Below, in pieces: positions 35,854 through 48,844 of a stretch of 64,000 nt of DNA; the first letter of the stretch is position 1; the number at the start of each line of letters is the position of its first letter. The notes beneath the pieces were generated by a model, which saw nothing but the letters and a program-made list of their open reading frames with translations, made no database searches and was not told where the DNA came from. The stretch is taken from contig OY728128.1 of NCBI GenBank assembly GCA_963277665.1, forward strand, positions 1,866,336,988 through 1,866,400,987. Reading direction: 5' to 3'. This DNA comes from Viscum album. Taxonomy: Eukaryota > Streptophyta > Magnoliopsida > Santalales > Viscaceae. Both the position numbers and the translations under genes were made by a program.

Positions 35854-38800
35854 TAACTTCCCTTTTATGAATTCATCACAAGAATTTTCCTATCTAATTT
35901 CTAAAATTAAGAATAACTATTATAGAATAAATGTTTAAAATATTTTTGTTGATTTTTAATTACCGTGTCTTTGTAATAGATACTATAATCTAGTTTCTTT
36001 TTCAACTATAAGGAATTATATATCTTTTTTTTGTTCACCAACTAAGCATTCATGTTTTTTAATTTACCCTTGTAAAAATTAATTGAATTACATTTATTTA
36101 ATACAGATATACTTATTATTGAATATTACTATGATTCTAGAGATTCATTTCTGACATAGATTTAAGATATTATATCGAATCCCTTTCTCATAGTCTACTT
36201 CTATGTTTTTAACTCATCTCCACCAGGCATTGTTTTATAATTTCCCCTTATCATTAAAGATCCATCATTGATAGAAAAAACATTTAATCTTCAAAAACCA
36301 TTATATAATTATACAGAGTTTAATTTCTGATCATGTGGGATAAAAACCATCCTAAATCACCATAGCATTATTGGTTCCCGTATGTTCCATTTTAACTAAT
36401 ATTTCATTATCCTTATTTTTTTATATTGAAGTGACTATAGGTTGAGTTACTAAATTTTTTATACTCTTTTAATATTTTAGCCTAAAATTTGACTCAATAA
36501 TCTTATTATTCTGAAATATAAAATCTATTTTTTTTAATTGAGATCATTGGAAACTTTTATAATCTTCAATTTCATATATTGGGTTTATTATTATTTTTAC
36601 TTTTCCTATAATAACAACATTTATAAGAATAGTTAGAACAATAAAATCATTATCCAAAAAATGTATGTCTTATTTTAGTTATAGGATATACAACCATCAT
36701 TATTTTGTGAATTCATCATTCCTCTCCTTGTATGTATCTCCCCAAATAATCATAATAGGTTAGGGTGTGAGTTACGTAACCACATAAGTTACACTAAATA
36801 TGGGTGAATATTATTTCACCTTCACCAAACAAATTTTATTGCCCCAAATAGATTATAAGTTTTTGAATACCTTTGATAATGAATAATTTTCTATGTACAT
36901 TTAATTTAAATTACCTATAAATTAATTTTTTAATGCTTTCAATGATTCATGTTACACCCATGTTTTTTATAAAATTAAACAAATTACATTCTAACATCAG
37001 TTTAATAGTTGAAATATTGGTTTCATTAAATGTGATTTAAATTTTTATAATTTTTTTAGTGGATGTCACATTCAATATCACATGGTCATTGGGAATTTAT
37101 ATAATTATGTTATTTTAGTAATCAATATAATAATTAATATAGATAATATTGAGTTTTTTTCGTGGATTATATTAATGATATTTGTGGAAATTATGGTCAA
37201 ATAAGAGAATTAGGTGGATTTAATTTGACATGTCATGATGTTAATCAATCAGGTATATTATTATGGGAAAATATGTTGGATCATTGATTATATTTTTTTA
37301 TAGAGATATAAAAGAAAAAAATTAAATATAATAAATATGCTGGAATTATAGAATTGGGTTGAAATTGGAATTTGGGGGAAATAATGAGATACAGTAGATT
37401 TGTCAACAAATTCCATGATGAAGGATTCGTATGAAATAACCCACATATATATATAGAAGAGTGTATTAAGTTATCCATCCATATGGGATCACATTGTATT
37501 ATTCTATGATGTGGATTGAAATTGTATAATTAGATATGTGAATGTCACTCAAAGATTTGGAATCAGTTAGAGAGTTAATTTATATCAAGTAAGTATGTTA
37601 TATATCTTATCCAAATAATTTGTGTAACCTGAATGGTATTAATTCCTTTGAACAGTAAATTTTGATGTTCCCAAATAAGAGGCATTAAAATGGGGTTTAT
37701 TAAATTTGGTATGATAGTTTTATAATTTTTTTTTATTTTCCCCTATAATGATTATTCTCACATAATTTGAGCCTAAAGAGTAACATGGGTCCCTGAAAAT
37801 ATGTGCATGGCCTTTACATTTTTCAGATGCCATGAACTCATGTACAATTATTTAAATATTTTCATTCCAATCTGACAGAAGAAATTCTAGACATGCATTA
37901 TAATAGTGTTTTTCCTTTTTATCTACGAATGAGTTTATAGAAGAATCTCAAAAATAGTGATCAATTATTAATTCCATTAAAGACATCGAATATAGACCAA
38001 AAGTATTTCAATGAAAGAATATCTATATAGGTGTATTTGATATATTAATATATTTGGGTTAGTGAATAAATTTCATGACTCTCCCTCCCTAGATAACCTA
38101 TTAGGATGATAGTGATGATGTGTATGAACATAAAATCCCTCCAAAAATTGGCGATGGGTTTTAGACTAGCACTGAGGGTATGCGATAAGATATATGGGAG
38201 TAATTACCCAATATATCAATAACTACAAATAAAATCCATAAAGTAAAAAATAATCCAATCTAATATGGTAAATAATTTCATAGATAATAAAAAATATATA
38301 AAAATGAAATACCAGAAATGGACTCATATTATAAATCTCTATGAACACCCCCAGACACCAATAAATAACACAAGTTAGTAGTGTCTAAACTAGTTACCAA
38401 ATTCATTTTAATAGATAAAAAATTGATATAAATATATATAGGGGTGATTATATATGTATGCTCATCAGGATAATTTAGAAAACCACTCATGAAAATGTGG
38501 ATGATGAGTACTATGACATTGTGAATAATCGAAAAACCAAATCATTACCTAAAAAGGATATATAATATAAAATAATCAATAAGGATCACTCACCGATATC
38601 CAAAAAAAGTATAATAACATAATATTAAAAAAAAAATATGGAAATGGGGTCCCATATCACTTATCCCACTAAACCAGTCTCCATCACATCTTAACGACTT
38701 ATATCTTCATACCCCATTCCCTCTCAAATCCACAAACCCACATATCTGCATATCCAAAACCATAAACTCATAACTACACACCATTGTATCATTAACCATA

Positions 38801-40645
38801 ATCTAGATATCCATGACATCTATATATCTTCACATTTTATATTAAACATTCATAAATGACATCAAACCCATTCAATCCTCTATCCATGTCCCATAAAATT
38901 AATTTATTATTGTTTATACAAACACAACCATATATATATATATCTGTATTTCATATCACTAATCCATTAAATCCCATTATATATATGGGGGAGAGAAATG
39001 GAATGGAGAGTATCAAGTTATCCCAATCCTCTATGACATAGATGTTATAGAATACGTCCTGAACCCAGAACTCCATATGGGAATTGATTGCGTTTTCCAA
39101 ATTGGGTGGTGGTGTGAAAGAAATAATATAACCTACAATTAATATATAATATAACACATAATCAACCTATGAATACATTATATAATACCAAGAAACAAAA
39201 ATACAACTATAATCATCATATATCAGCATCACCATCACCTTTAGCCATAGCACAACCAACTCAATCATTACACCATTACACCGTCACATTATAAAAATAA
39301 ACTTCAAAAACATTTATCTCATAATCAATTCCATATTATTCTACTACCAAAAAATTTATATTTCATCATTCATTCACTTCATTAAACATTAAAATCAGAC
39401 TTTAGTATTAACCACCATAACCTCCATCCCCTACTTTAATTATGAAATGTAAATTCTAAAAATTCTAATAAATTTTTGAATTTATATTCGTCATTAATAA
39501 TTCAAAATAAACATTGAAAGAAACACAGACCTGACATTATAAAACAATAACCTTGTCTTATCTTTTTTTCTTTCAATTATCTCATTTTAATCAACCAATC
39601 CTTTTTTGTTACCAAGGATTTCATCAATATAATAAATGATATTTAAAATTGATTTATTATTTTCATAAAATAATTTATTATTTTGATAAACCATTACCAA
39701 TTATAATATTATTAATTCATTATTATCACACATTTTTGGAAACTAATACCTAGAAACATCAATCTCCAAAATTCACCACATAAATTACCACAACATCATC
39801 ACCTTCACACTATCTTAGGAAAAGAATGTAAAAATTAATACGAGAACTCCTAAAACCACTCTATACAATCATAAAACACATTTAACCTCCTCCACATCAA
39901 TAATGTATCATCAAACCAACCTCCATAAAAAATCAAGTATATCCTATTATAACCTTTTATAGGTTAACACCAACAACAATAAAAGTTGTAAATAACATCA
40001 GTCACATCTATGAGAAATTAAAATCCAACATACCTAAACATGATTGATCATGTAAATTCATATTTCCCTCAATATTTGACTTCAATGGTATTAAATGACC
40101 CACCAATACCCCTCAGGGGTGGAGGTAGGCTGAGTGTGCCACTCCAAGATAGTTTCCAATAGGCAAGGGGCCAGTGAATAGCACTTACTTGGATAATGAC
40201 ACATGATGGGAGGCCCTATACTAATCCAACTACAAAAAAAATCTTACCTCACAACATGAAATTCTAAAACATGATAATAAATCAACAAAACTACAATATA
40301 TTGAAATACATGTGAAAAACTATAAGAATCCACATGGGGAAAACAATACATAATCCATAATGAAAAATGAAAGAAATACACACCTCACAAACAAAAAGAA
40401 AATATACCCCAAAGGATGATATGAATAATGTTCAAGAAATAAATCATCTCTATATAGGATCACATTACACTACTACCATTTCCAGGATCCACTAAGCTCC
40501 ATTAACATCATATCCACCAAGTTCACCACTGAACTCTCCATTTTTTACATAAGAAAATGAAACAGTGAAAATTAATTCCCATGAAGAGGTGAGTAAATGT
40601 ATACCTATTAGGACACCCTAAAAGAGAAATGAATAATAAAAGACT
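35854..40645. other. AT-rich spacer without recognisable features
   Basis: About 4.8 kb of AT-rich DNA with chance frames only (37281-37478 minus, 38856-39157 both strands). A GC-richer patch at 40100-40200 (CCCCTCAGGGGTGGAGG) has no match elsewhere in the window. Confidence 0.5.
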
Positions 40646-40650
40646 ATTCA
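40646..40650. repeat. Left target-site duplication of gypsy element D
   Basis: ATTCA directly before the LTR end is repeated exactly at 51048-51052 directly after the other LTR. Confidence 0.85.
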
Positions 40651-42810
40651 TGTAACGTCTCAGTTCCAGAAGTAGCCCAGAGGCACCCCGTACATGGTTG
40701 GTCACATGGCCTCAAGAGCATTTCCTCAAACGTCAGAGGCTGCTAACTAGCAGCGTGGGCTTTGGGTGTGATAGTGGGAAAACTATTCCCTCATTGGCAG
40801 AGTACACAGCGGATGTAAACAAAACATGCAATAACAGATGTAGTAAATATCCAACAATAATAAATAGCGGAATACTAAACCAATAAACAACTGGACCACA
40901 TATGTATATTTGAAATGTTTCATGATACATATCTAGGAAAGTAGAAAAACATGCCACAATGATGGAAATACAAACAGTATCAAAACAAGTACAAAAGAAA
41001 AGATAAATGGGTCTGAAGCATCGGAAGCATAAACATAGTCTCATGCTCTCCCACTCCAAATAAATCAAGTACCTGAAGTCAAAGTGTGGTTCCCCTTGTC
41101 TATTCATAAAAAAACATAGTCTGTTTGGGCCCAAAAGCATGGCCCAAAAAGGGTGTGAGACTAAATCTCATTAGGAAACGACCAAAATATATGTTCCTAA
41201 TAGTCAGTGAGCATATTACAGGTAATTTTACATTAAGCATTAAACAGTAACAGTAAACAATAGGAAGTAATCAGTAAGCGGTAATATGATGATATGAAAA
41301 AGTAATCAATCCATAGAACAACAAGCTGCAATGAAGAAAACCACTAACCACAACAGGAAACCTTATGGGAAGTACTCAAAGACAACCTCTCTGGTTCTAT
41401 CCAAGAAGTACCAACAACCCTTTGGGCAGTGCAGTCAGCCTAACCCCTCTTGTTTGGTCACACAAAATTATAATACTCTATGGGGATACTCACTCGGTCA
41501 ATTCCCCTTATAGTCTAGGGTAGTCAGGTACTCTCTAAGGATGATCACGCGGTCTAACCCTCCTATAGCCCCAATGTCTAGAATCTCTCTGACGAGCTCA
41601 CTTGGTCATTCCTCTTATAGTATTAGGTCTATCACAAACTCTCAGGGGAATCTCGCTCAGTAAATTAATCCTCTAGCCTAGAATGGATTAAAGAAATTCA
41701 AACAAGTAATGACTCTTTGAGGAAGCTCACTCGGTCTACCCTCCTGTAGTCTATAATATCCAAGATTATCCGGGATGCTCACTTGGTCTATCTCCTATAG
41801 TCTATAAAGTCCAAGACTCTTTGGGAATCTCACTCAGTCTATCACTTGGATTCTATAGAAGTAGGTTCTCACAGTATCGTGACAGTCAGTGCATAATAAT
41901 GTTATAAGGCAAAAGTACATCTATAGAGCTACATGGCTAACTAGTTTACAGAATAACAAGCATGTCAAGAGTATCATTCCATCCTGTGGTCACAATCCAT
42001 GTAAAACAGGTACAACGACCAAAGTCTAAACAAGACCCAAACATCATTAATAGAACAAGGCATGGGAGAAACATACAATCACAATAATTATCCTCAAACA
42101 AGATCAAATTTCCACTACACAAGCATACAAGCAAGCCAAGAAAACAATAAAAGAAAAATAGAAAAAATGCAATACCCTCTTCATGAGTATTTTTTAAAAT
42201 TTTCACACAAACCTAAAGGACTATGAGATGTAAGGCCCAAACCACCTACCTTGATTCTAGGAGATCAATATACTTGTACCACAAGGCTTGATTCTCTTTA
42301 GAATGTAATAGATCTATGAAAACACACAAAATGATCAACCCATGATATCTTGAGAAAGAGATAAAATCATGGAATGAAACTCAAGAAGAAGGAAGATCCC
42401 ACCACTGTGGTTCCAACGCAATTGATGATGGTCAATTTGGAAAACAGACAGAGGCTCGGGGGCTCAGAGGATGTTCGCGGTCGTATGGGATTCTCTCAGT
42501 CGAAGAACCTTGTGGAGAAGACGATTCTTTCGATTAGGCGTGACCTCAGTCTGTTTAATGAAAAAAAGAAAGTACATGACGTGTAATTCTAGGGTACATG
42601 GCGTGCACTAGGATTTTCCATACTCCACTTTAAGCGGCCTCCAAATCGCCCCTACACACCATGTGTGTGGCCCAGACATGGCCAGCACACGGCCTTTTGC
42701 AACATCAAAGTACACGTCGTGTACTTTGGAAATTTCCATGTTTTCTTCTTTATCTCAAGAATGACCTGAAAAGAAAAAACATACATGTAACGAAGATCCA
42801 GGTTCTTACA
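40651..42810 (-). repeat. 3' LTR of gypsy element D
   Basis: This 2160-bp LTR starts TGTAAGAACC at 42810 and ends CGTTACA at 40651 on the minus strand. It contains an array of 51-bp-type tandem repeats (about 41345-41870) and near-palindromic ACATGRCGTGT motifs (42570-42740). Confidence 0.9.
41345..41870. repeat. Tandem repeats in the 3' LTR of element D
   Basis: Degenerate direct repeats with a core like GCTCACTCGGTCTA followed by CTCCTATAGTCTATAA. The clearest neighbouring pair is spaced 51 bp (from 41765). The equivalent array in the other LTR is at 49555-50070. Confidence 0.7.
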
Positions 42811-42824
42811 AACTTCCCCCCTTA
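42811..42824 (-). other. Polypurine tract of element D
   Basis: The minus strand reads AAGGGGGGAAGTTT directly before the 3' LTR start TGTAAGAACC. Confidence 0.85.
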
Positions 42825-42826
42825 AT

Positions 42827-44230
42827 GAAATTAATCCATGAATTTTCCTAGCGAGACGTAGAAGTAGAATACCCAAACAGCTCTTGCCAATCCGATCGTA
42901 CATCGGCCTCCCTCTCCCTGGTCTCATCCTGTACTCGCTCTTACTACCATTTCACCCATACCAGAGCAACAGACCGGCCAAAGAGAACCTTCATACTGTG
43001 ATCGACAATCTGGATAAGATGCTCCTCAAACGAAGCAACTGCTTCGAGCTCGACCTCCTCGGGTTGAAAGACATGAGACGGGTCTGAAAAGTAACGTCGG
43101 AGCTGGGAGATGTAGAATACCTCTTTCATAGCCCATTACATTTGAGGTAACTGCAACTGATAGGCAACCGGCCCAACTCTCTCTAATACCTCAAATGGAC
43201 CGACGTTCCGTGGTGAAAGCTTACCATGTCTCTTAATCCTCTTGTGTCCCAACCTCGGTGCGACATGTAGGAAAACATGATCCCCGACCTCGAAATCCAG
43301 AGGTCATCTCCGCTGATCATCATAAGACTTTTGTCGATACTATGCTATAGCCATCCTCTTCAGAATCAACTCTTTCATCTCTGAGGTATCCTGAACAAGA
43401 TGAGGTCCCAGAAGAGCTGCCTCTCCTGCCTCTAGCCATCACAAATGTGATCGGTATGGACTATTGTACAATGCCTTTTAAAGTGCCATCTAAATAGTCG
43501 CCTGAAAATAGTTGTTATGGGATAACTCTAAAAGAGAAATATGCTTCCCCCAAGAACCTCCAAAATCTAGAATGAATGCTCGGAGCATATCCTCAAGAAC
43601 CTGGATTGCATGCTCAGACTGGCCATCTGTCTGTGGGTGGTATGCTGTACTCAAAAGTACCTGTGTACCAAATGCCTTCTGAAGCCCCTTCCAGAACCAA
43701 GAAGTAAAATGTGCATCCCTGTTCGAAACAAAAGAGTGTGGAACTCCATGCAGACTTACAATCTCTCAGATGTACAACCGCCCCAGCTCATCAACACTGA
43801 TGGTATCCTTGATCAGCAAGAGGTGACCAACCTTCATTAGCCTATCGATAACAACCCAAACAATATAACTCCCTTAAGGTGACCTCAGTAACCTGGTCAC
43901 AAAGTCCATTGCGACATCGTTCAACATTCACTAAAGAATGGGTAACTGCTGTAAAACCCATGCCGGTCGATGATGCTCCAATTAAACCTGCTAACAAGTA
44001 GAACATCTCATGACTAACCCAACAACATCTCTCTTCATACCTGGCCACCAGTACTGGTAGTGTAGAAAATGATACAACTTGGTGATGCTGGGATGAACTA
44101 CCCAAACTGAAGAATGAAAATCTCACATCAGCTCCTCGCATATATCTACTGGCACCCATGCACATCCTTGGATATGAATGATCTCATCCTCTCCCACTAT
44201 CTATCCAGGAAGAGGGTCCTCTCCTGACAC
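42827..44230 (-). pseudogene. Integrase and tail of element D
   Basis: This is the last part of pol, broken by frameshifts. It is readable as a WWPGMKRDV block with the zinc-binding region MRCSTC before it (near 44020-44060), LEHHRPAWVLQQLPIL, AMDFVTRLLRS (near 43890), and VFYISQLRRYFSDPSHV with EEVELEA (43040-43120). It ends with an EREADVRSDWQELF-like tail in another frame (about 42860-42910), which is the C-terminal chromovirus motif (EATWE..MR..YP.LF). Integrase would insert the DNA copy. This one is not functional. Confidence 0.75.
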
Positions 44231-46300
44231 ACTCTCCTACAGGACTACGCATTCTGAGTCTGGTAGATGCCTCATCCGTACCCGATCAAGAAGGGTAGAG
44301 GTAATAACTACAGAATATAGAAAAGTCATCCCCTCTTTGTCGTGCACCTCCAAATGCATCTCATAGAATAAATCCATAAGCTGCCTCTCAGTGCTGGCCT
44401 TAAGAACTGCCTGAATCGGATTTCTCCTACTTAACGCATCGGCCACTGCATTTCCCTTTCCCAGCATATAGTCAATCTCAAAGTCGAAGGACTGAAGATA
44501 CTCAAACCAGCTACACTGTCTCAGATTTAGATCATGCTAAGTGAAGATATATTTGAGACTCTTGTGGTTGGTGAAAACCTAAATTTGATCTCTCGTAAGG
44601 TAATGTGTCCAACAATGTAAGGCATGAACAACAATTGCCAACTCCAGATCATGTGTCGAGTAGTTTCTCTCGTGTGGCCTCAACTGCCATGACACGTACG
44701 CAATGAATCCATCTCCCTAAATAATCACAACTCCCAGAACGACACTTGATGAATCACAGTAGACTTTATAGCTCGTGCCAAGCTCTGGAAAGACTAGTAT
44801 CGGTGCTGAATTTAACCTCCCTTTCAGCTTTTTAATAGGTTGACTCAAAGGAATCTGAACATAAGAACTTCACACCTTTTATGGTCAGACCTGTCAGCGG
44901 TGCTGTAGGGTGTGAAAAGTCCTGTATGAATTGCCTGTAGTATCTAGCCAGCCCTAGAAAACACCTCACCTCAGATACATTTTTCGGATGCTCCCAGGAA
45001 ACTACAACTCTCACTTTCTCTAGGTCTACTGATACTCCTGTCTATGAGATATTATGACTAAATAAATGATTCTAATCCATCCAAAAGTGTAATTTCGAGA
45101 TCTTAGCATATAACAAATTCTATCTCAGTGTACTCAGAACGATCTCAATATGGGTACCATGGTCGTGTCGAGTGTGATAGTACACCAAGATTTCGTCCAC
45201 GAAAACCACCACAATGTATGGATGGAACACTCGGTTCATCAGTTCCACAAATTCTACTAGCGCATTCATGAGACCATGTCTCATAACCGTATACTCGTAT
45301 AGACCATACCCACTCCGAAAAGATATAAGAGGTATACCAGATGGTATAACGTTCAACTGATGATAATTGGGCCTCAAATCGATCTTCGAGAACACCTGGA
45401 CTCCTCGAAGAAGATCAAAGAGGTCATTGATCCTTGGCAAGGGATATCGGTTTTTGACCATCAACTGGTTCACCTTCCTATAATCCACACAAAGCTGAAG
45501 GGTGCCGTCTACCTTCATCGAAAATAGGACAGGCGAACCCCCTGGAAAAGTACTGGGTCAGATGAAACCCTTTTCCTGAAACTCCTCCAACCGCTTCTTG
45601 AGCTCCTACAAATCAAATGTAGCCATCCTATAAGGAGGAGTGGACACCTGTGCCACTCCTGGCATGAGATTAATAGAAAATTCTACCTCATTTTCTGGAG
45701 CCAAACCTGATAATTCCTCTAGAAAGACATCCCAGAAACGATCCACCACTGGAGGAATGATTAACTGTGAAATCCCCTGGTCATCCAGATAAATATTGGA
45801 AATATGGGCTATAAATCCCCCTATCCCATGATGCTCCGGTCCATCTCTACCCGCTTGGACATCCCACTCACCCCTATAAATAAAATATCTTCTCTCTGGT
45901 GATATGAAACTCACCCTGTGACGATAGTAATTGGAAACTTCTTGGAAGGGAACTAACATGTCTATACCAAGAATGAAATCAATGTCTGTCATCTCTAGAA
46001 CATAGAGGTCCCATAAGATGTGACACCCTAAAACCTCAATAGGGCACTCTATGCACTGATGTACACAAGATTTCCTCGTTCCCAATGGTGTATCAAGAGT
46101 CAACATGTCAGTAGACGAAAAGATATAGATCCCAAGGCTCTCCACAACAGCAATAAAGATAAAGCTATGCAAAGCAGCAGTATCGAAAAGGGATGAAGAT
46201 AAAACCGAGTCTACTAAAATTGTACCTCGAACTATGGAAGGGCTGTGATCTTGCACCTGATTGGTCTGCTCCACGATGAAAATCTGGCTTGTACCGCGAC
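44231..46300 (-). pseudogene. Protease, reverse transcriptase and RNase H of element D
   Basis: Readable in long blocks with stops between them. Protease: LFDTAALHSFI (Asp codon near 46184), where the usual DSG/DSGA is DTA. A 222-codon open block covers 45606-46274. RT: the ELKKRLEEF..KGFI and SPVLF blocks, then a 132-codon block (45120-45518) with LCVDYRKVNQL, FSKIDLRPNYHQL, and FVDEILVYYHT, where the second catalytic Asp of FVDD is Glu. Connection: VRCFLGLARYYRQFI (44832-45014). RNase [31 protein letters not shown] and GKGNAVADALSRRN (44237-44467). These are the standard Ty3/gypsy domains in standard order. The element is inactive. Confidence 0.85.
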
Positions 46301-46499
46301 CCTGCGCCCCTAGATGACCACTTTGAGCTGATCAACTATGTTGTCGCGGGTAACCTGGTGACTGACCACCACGGTCGCGACCTCCACCTCAGGCTGAACG
46401 GCCAGAAGAACACAAGTTCCCAGACTGGTGAGAAACTGACGATACATCTCTTATATGTAGGGTCATAGAAGAACCCCTACCACCAGCTGTAGGTTAGAA

Positions 46500-47471
46500 G
46501 ATATGACAGAAATGACGAAGATGGCCCATCTTTCCGTAAGATCAGCACTCCATCAAGTCTCACGGGAACTGAGGCCTTATATAACCACTTCTCCGGCATT
46601 GGTAGAATAATACCTGGCTGTTCGAAGATATATTCAGTATACCATGGTCTCCTCGAGTAGACTCCCTTCGGTGATTCCTGCTATCAGTAGGAGGAACACT
46701 GACTCTGGATGTCGAACTAGCCCGACCCACTGCTCCATAATCTCTTATATTGCACTCAATGATCAACGCCTATTTGAAAATAAATGATATCGAAGTCAAC
46801 CTAATGATATTCACCTGGGAACATATCTCCTTCATGAGACCATCCTCAAACATCCTGGTAAAGAACAACTCATCACCTGCTGGAATAGGCGTGATGCGCT
46901 GCAGCTTGGTAAAGCGAGACGAGTACTCTATAACAGAAAAAGTACCCTACTCCAGACTCATAAAATCCCAGCCTTGGTCGGGCCTCAAGGTTTCAAGGTA
47001 GAAGTAATCGTAGAGGATGCGCCAAAACACATCCCACGTCATACTCTGCTAGTGCCCTAACTGTGAGATCACCTCTAACCACCTCTTGGCGGTGTCTCAG
47101 ATTATATAAGTAGCAACATTTACCCTTTTCACTGGAGGTATCTCCAGATGCTTGAAGATATTCAGTGTGGCCTCTAGCCACGACTCTACATCCTGGGTTC
47201 CTCTATCCCCTAAGAATGTAGGAGGATGTTTCTTCTAGAAAACCAGCATCAACTTAGCTATTGACGGGGTAGGAGGTCGTGCTCCCCGGAAGGTCTGCAT
47301 CATCCTCAGGAAGTCCTCCTTGAACTGCGCGTCGACACCTGCAACGGGTATAACTACAGGTGCTACGGCTGGCACAGTAGGAGGATCTATAGGAGGTACC
47401 TGATTAGCCATATTCGGTGTATGATCACCATCTGGTAGCTGATGTACAATCGGAGGATGTCTCGGAGGCAT
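46500..47471 (-). pseudogene. Gag of element D
   Basis: It starts MPPRHPPIV at 47471, the usual Tekay-type start. Then come a Pro/Val-rich stretch, FKEDFLRMMQTF, KKHPPTFLGDRG with VESWLEATLNIFKHLE, KRWLEVISQLGH, and GTFSVIEYSSRFTKLQR, all parts of the retrotransposon gag domain, with stops between blocks. Two zinc-knuckle remnants follow near 46500-46600 (QCRRSGYIRPQFP and a GKMGHLRHFC form), both damaged. It encodes the capsid/nucleocapsid in intact relatives. This copy cannot make full-length protein. Confidence 0.8.
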
Positions 47472-47599
47472 ATCTCTGAAAGATCAAAAGCACATCTTAG
47501 ATCAGGATTATCAAACATAGAGAACACAAGAGTACAAAATGAGAACAGGAGAAAGAAACACATAAGTTCTACCAAACATGACTACACGATGTGTAATAA

Positions 47600-48180
47600 A
47601 ACTACATGTCAAGTTTTTTAAAGCCATCCACATGGGCATGTACTTCTGCCACCTCTGGTTGTGGAACACCCTAGACAACACAGCGTGTTGTGCCCACACA
47701 CAGCGTGTCCTTGACATCCATTCCCCTACCCAAGTCTCTTTAAAAATATAACTCACACAATCCTCTTAACCCTAGACTACATGGCATGTTCACTATGGAC
47801 ATGTCATGTACTAGACAAGGTTTTGGCGACCTGTGCTGTTAGATACATGGCTGGCTACACAGGTGACCCTTACATGGCGTGTTCTGAACAAACACTGCGT
47901 GTATAAGAGAAGATAACATCAACCCATGTTGTTAGTGACATAGAGTGTTCGTACAAAATACAGCGTGTAATGCACGAGCTCCCACAACCCGTGTTGTTAG
48001 TGACACGACTGAGTACACAACTCACTACTACACGACATGTAACTACCATACACGGCTTGTTCCTGAAGACTTTTCACAAAACCATCTTTCTGCTCACCCA
48101 GTCAGTGACATAGTTTTAAAACTACACAGTGTGCAGTCCTAATGTACATGCCGTGTATTCTGGGTTTTTTCGGGTAGTAG
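47600..48180. repeat. Near-palindromic ACACGGCGTGT-type motifs in the element D leader
   Basis: The leader between gag and the PBS holds many degenerate copies of an ACAYGGCGTGT/ACACGRCRTGT motif (for example CACACAGCGTGT near 47697, ACATGGCGTGT near 47872, TACACGACATGTA near 48029, TACATGCCGTGTA near 48143). The same motif is in the LTRs at 42570-42740 and 50760-50970. It resembles the ACACGGCCGTGT palindromes found in some plant gypsy elements. Confidence 0.6.
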
Positions 48181-48830
48181 CTCAGAAACCGCACCGAAGC
48201 CTCGAAAACACTGAAAAACCAAATGGAGGTTCCAAATTCTGATCCATGAGGGCCTATACTGCCCACGAATTAAAGCTTGACATCTTATACAAGTCATATA
48301 AATGAGAAACAACTCAATGATCCACCATGTTCCGATTCACGAGGGCCCATAACACCTTAATAACAAAAATTTGGTGTTCATTTAAGCAAGGAATTATATA
48401 AACAATTTCTCTTTCAAACTGCAGTGATTCTATCAAAGCATCTGTCATAACATCTTGCATAGTCTACACAACGTCTATCAAAACAACATTCAATCGCTAA
48501 TGCACCATAGATGGCATGGAAAGAATGCATGGAATGTGATTTCTAAAAAATGCATATATGATACATGAGAAGGAATACAATCATCTCATCAGGTTGCGAT
48601 AGAAACAAAATCGCAATTGAACAACAATAACAACACAAGGCATGTGAATCACTCTTGGTGAAATCATATCAACTGTAAAATATCAAAAATAGAAAACTAC
48701 AATAAAAGAGGTAGATTGGAATTTCCATGTACGTGGGTTAGCTACTCCGGGGCACAACTTATTACCAAGTACCAAATACATCATATACCTAGCTATAGGA
48801 TCCAAATAGTAAATCAAGAAAAAATAATTT

Positions 48831-48842
48831 CTCAAATACCAC
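48831..48842 (-). other. Primer-binding site of element D (degenerate)
   Basis: Four bases inside the 5' LTR end, the minus strand reads TGGTATTTGAG, a mutated form of the Met-tRNA PBS TGGTATCAGAG. Confidence 0.7.
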
Positions 48843-48844
48843 TT

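Noticed and set aside
43842..44165. A 107-codon minus-strand protein
   Set aside because: It is an out-of-frame reading of the integrase region. The integrase motifs lie in the neighbouring frames.
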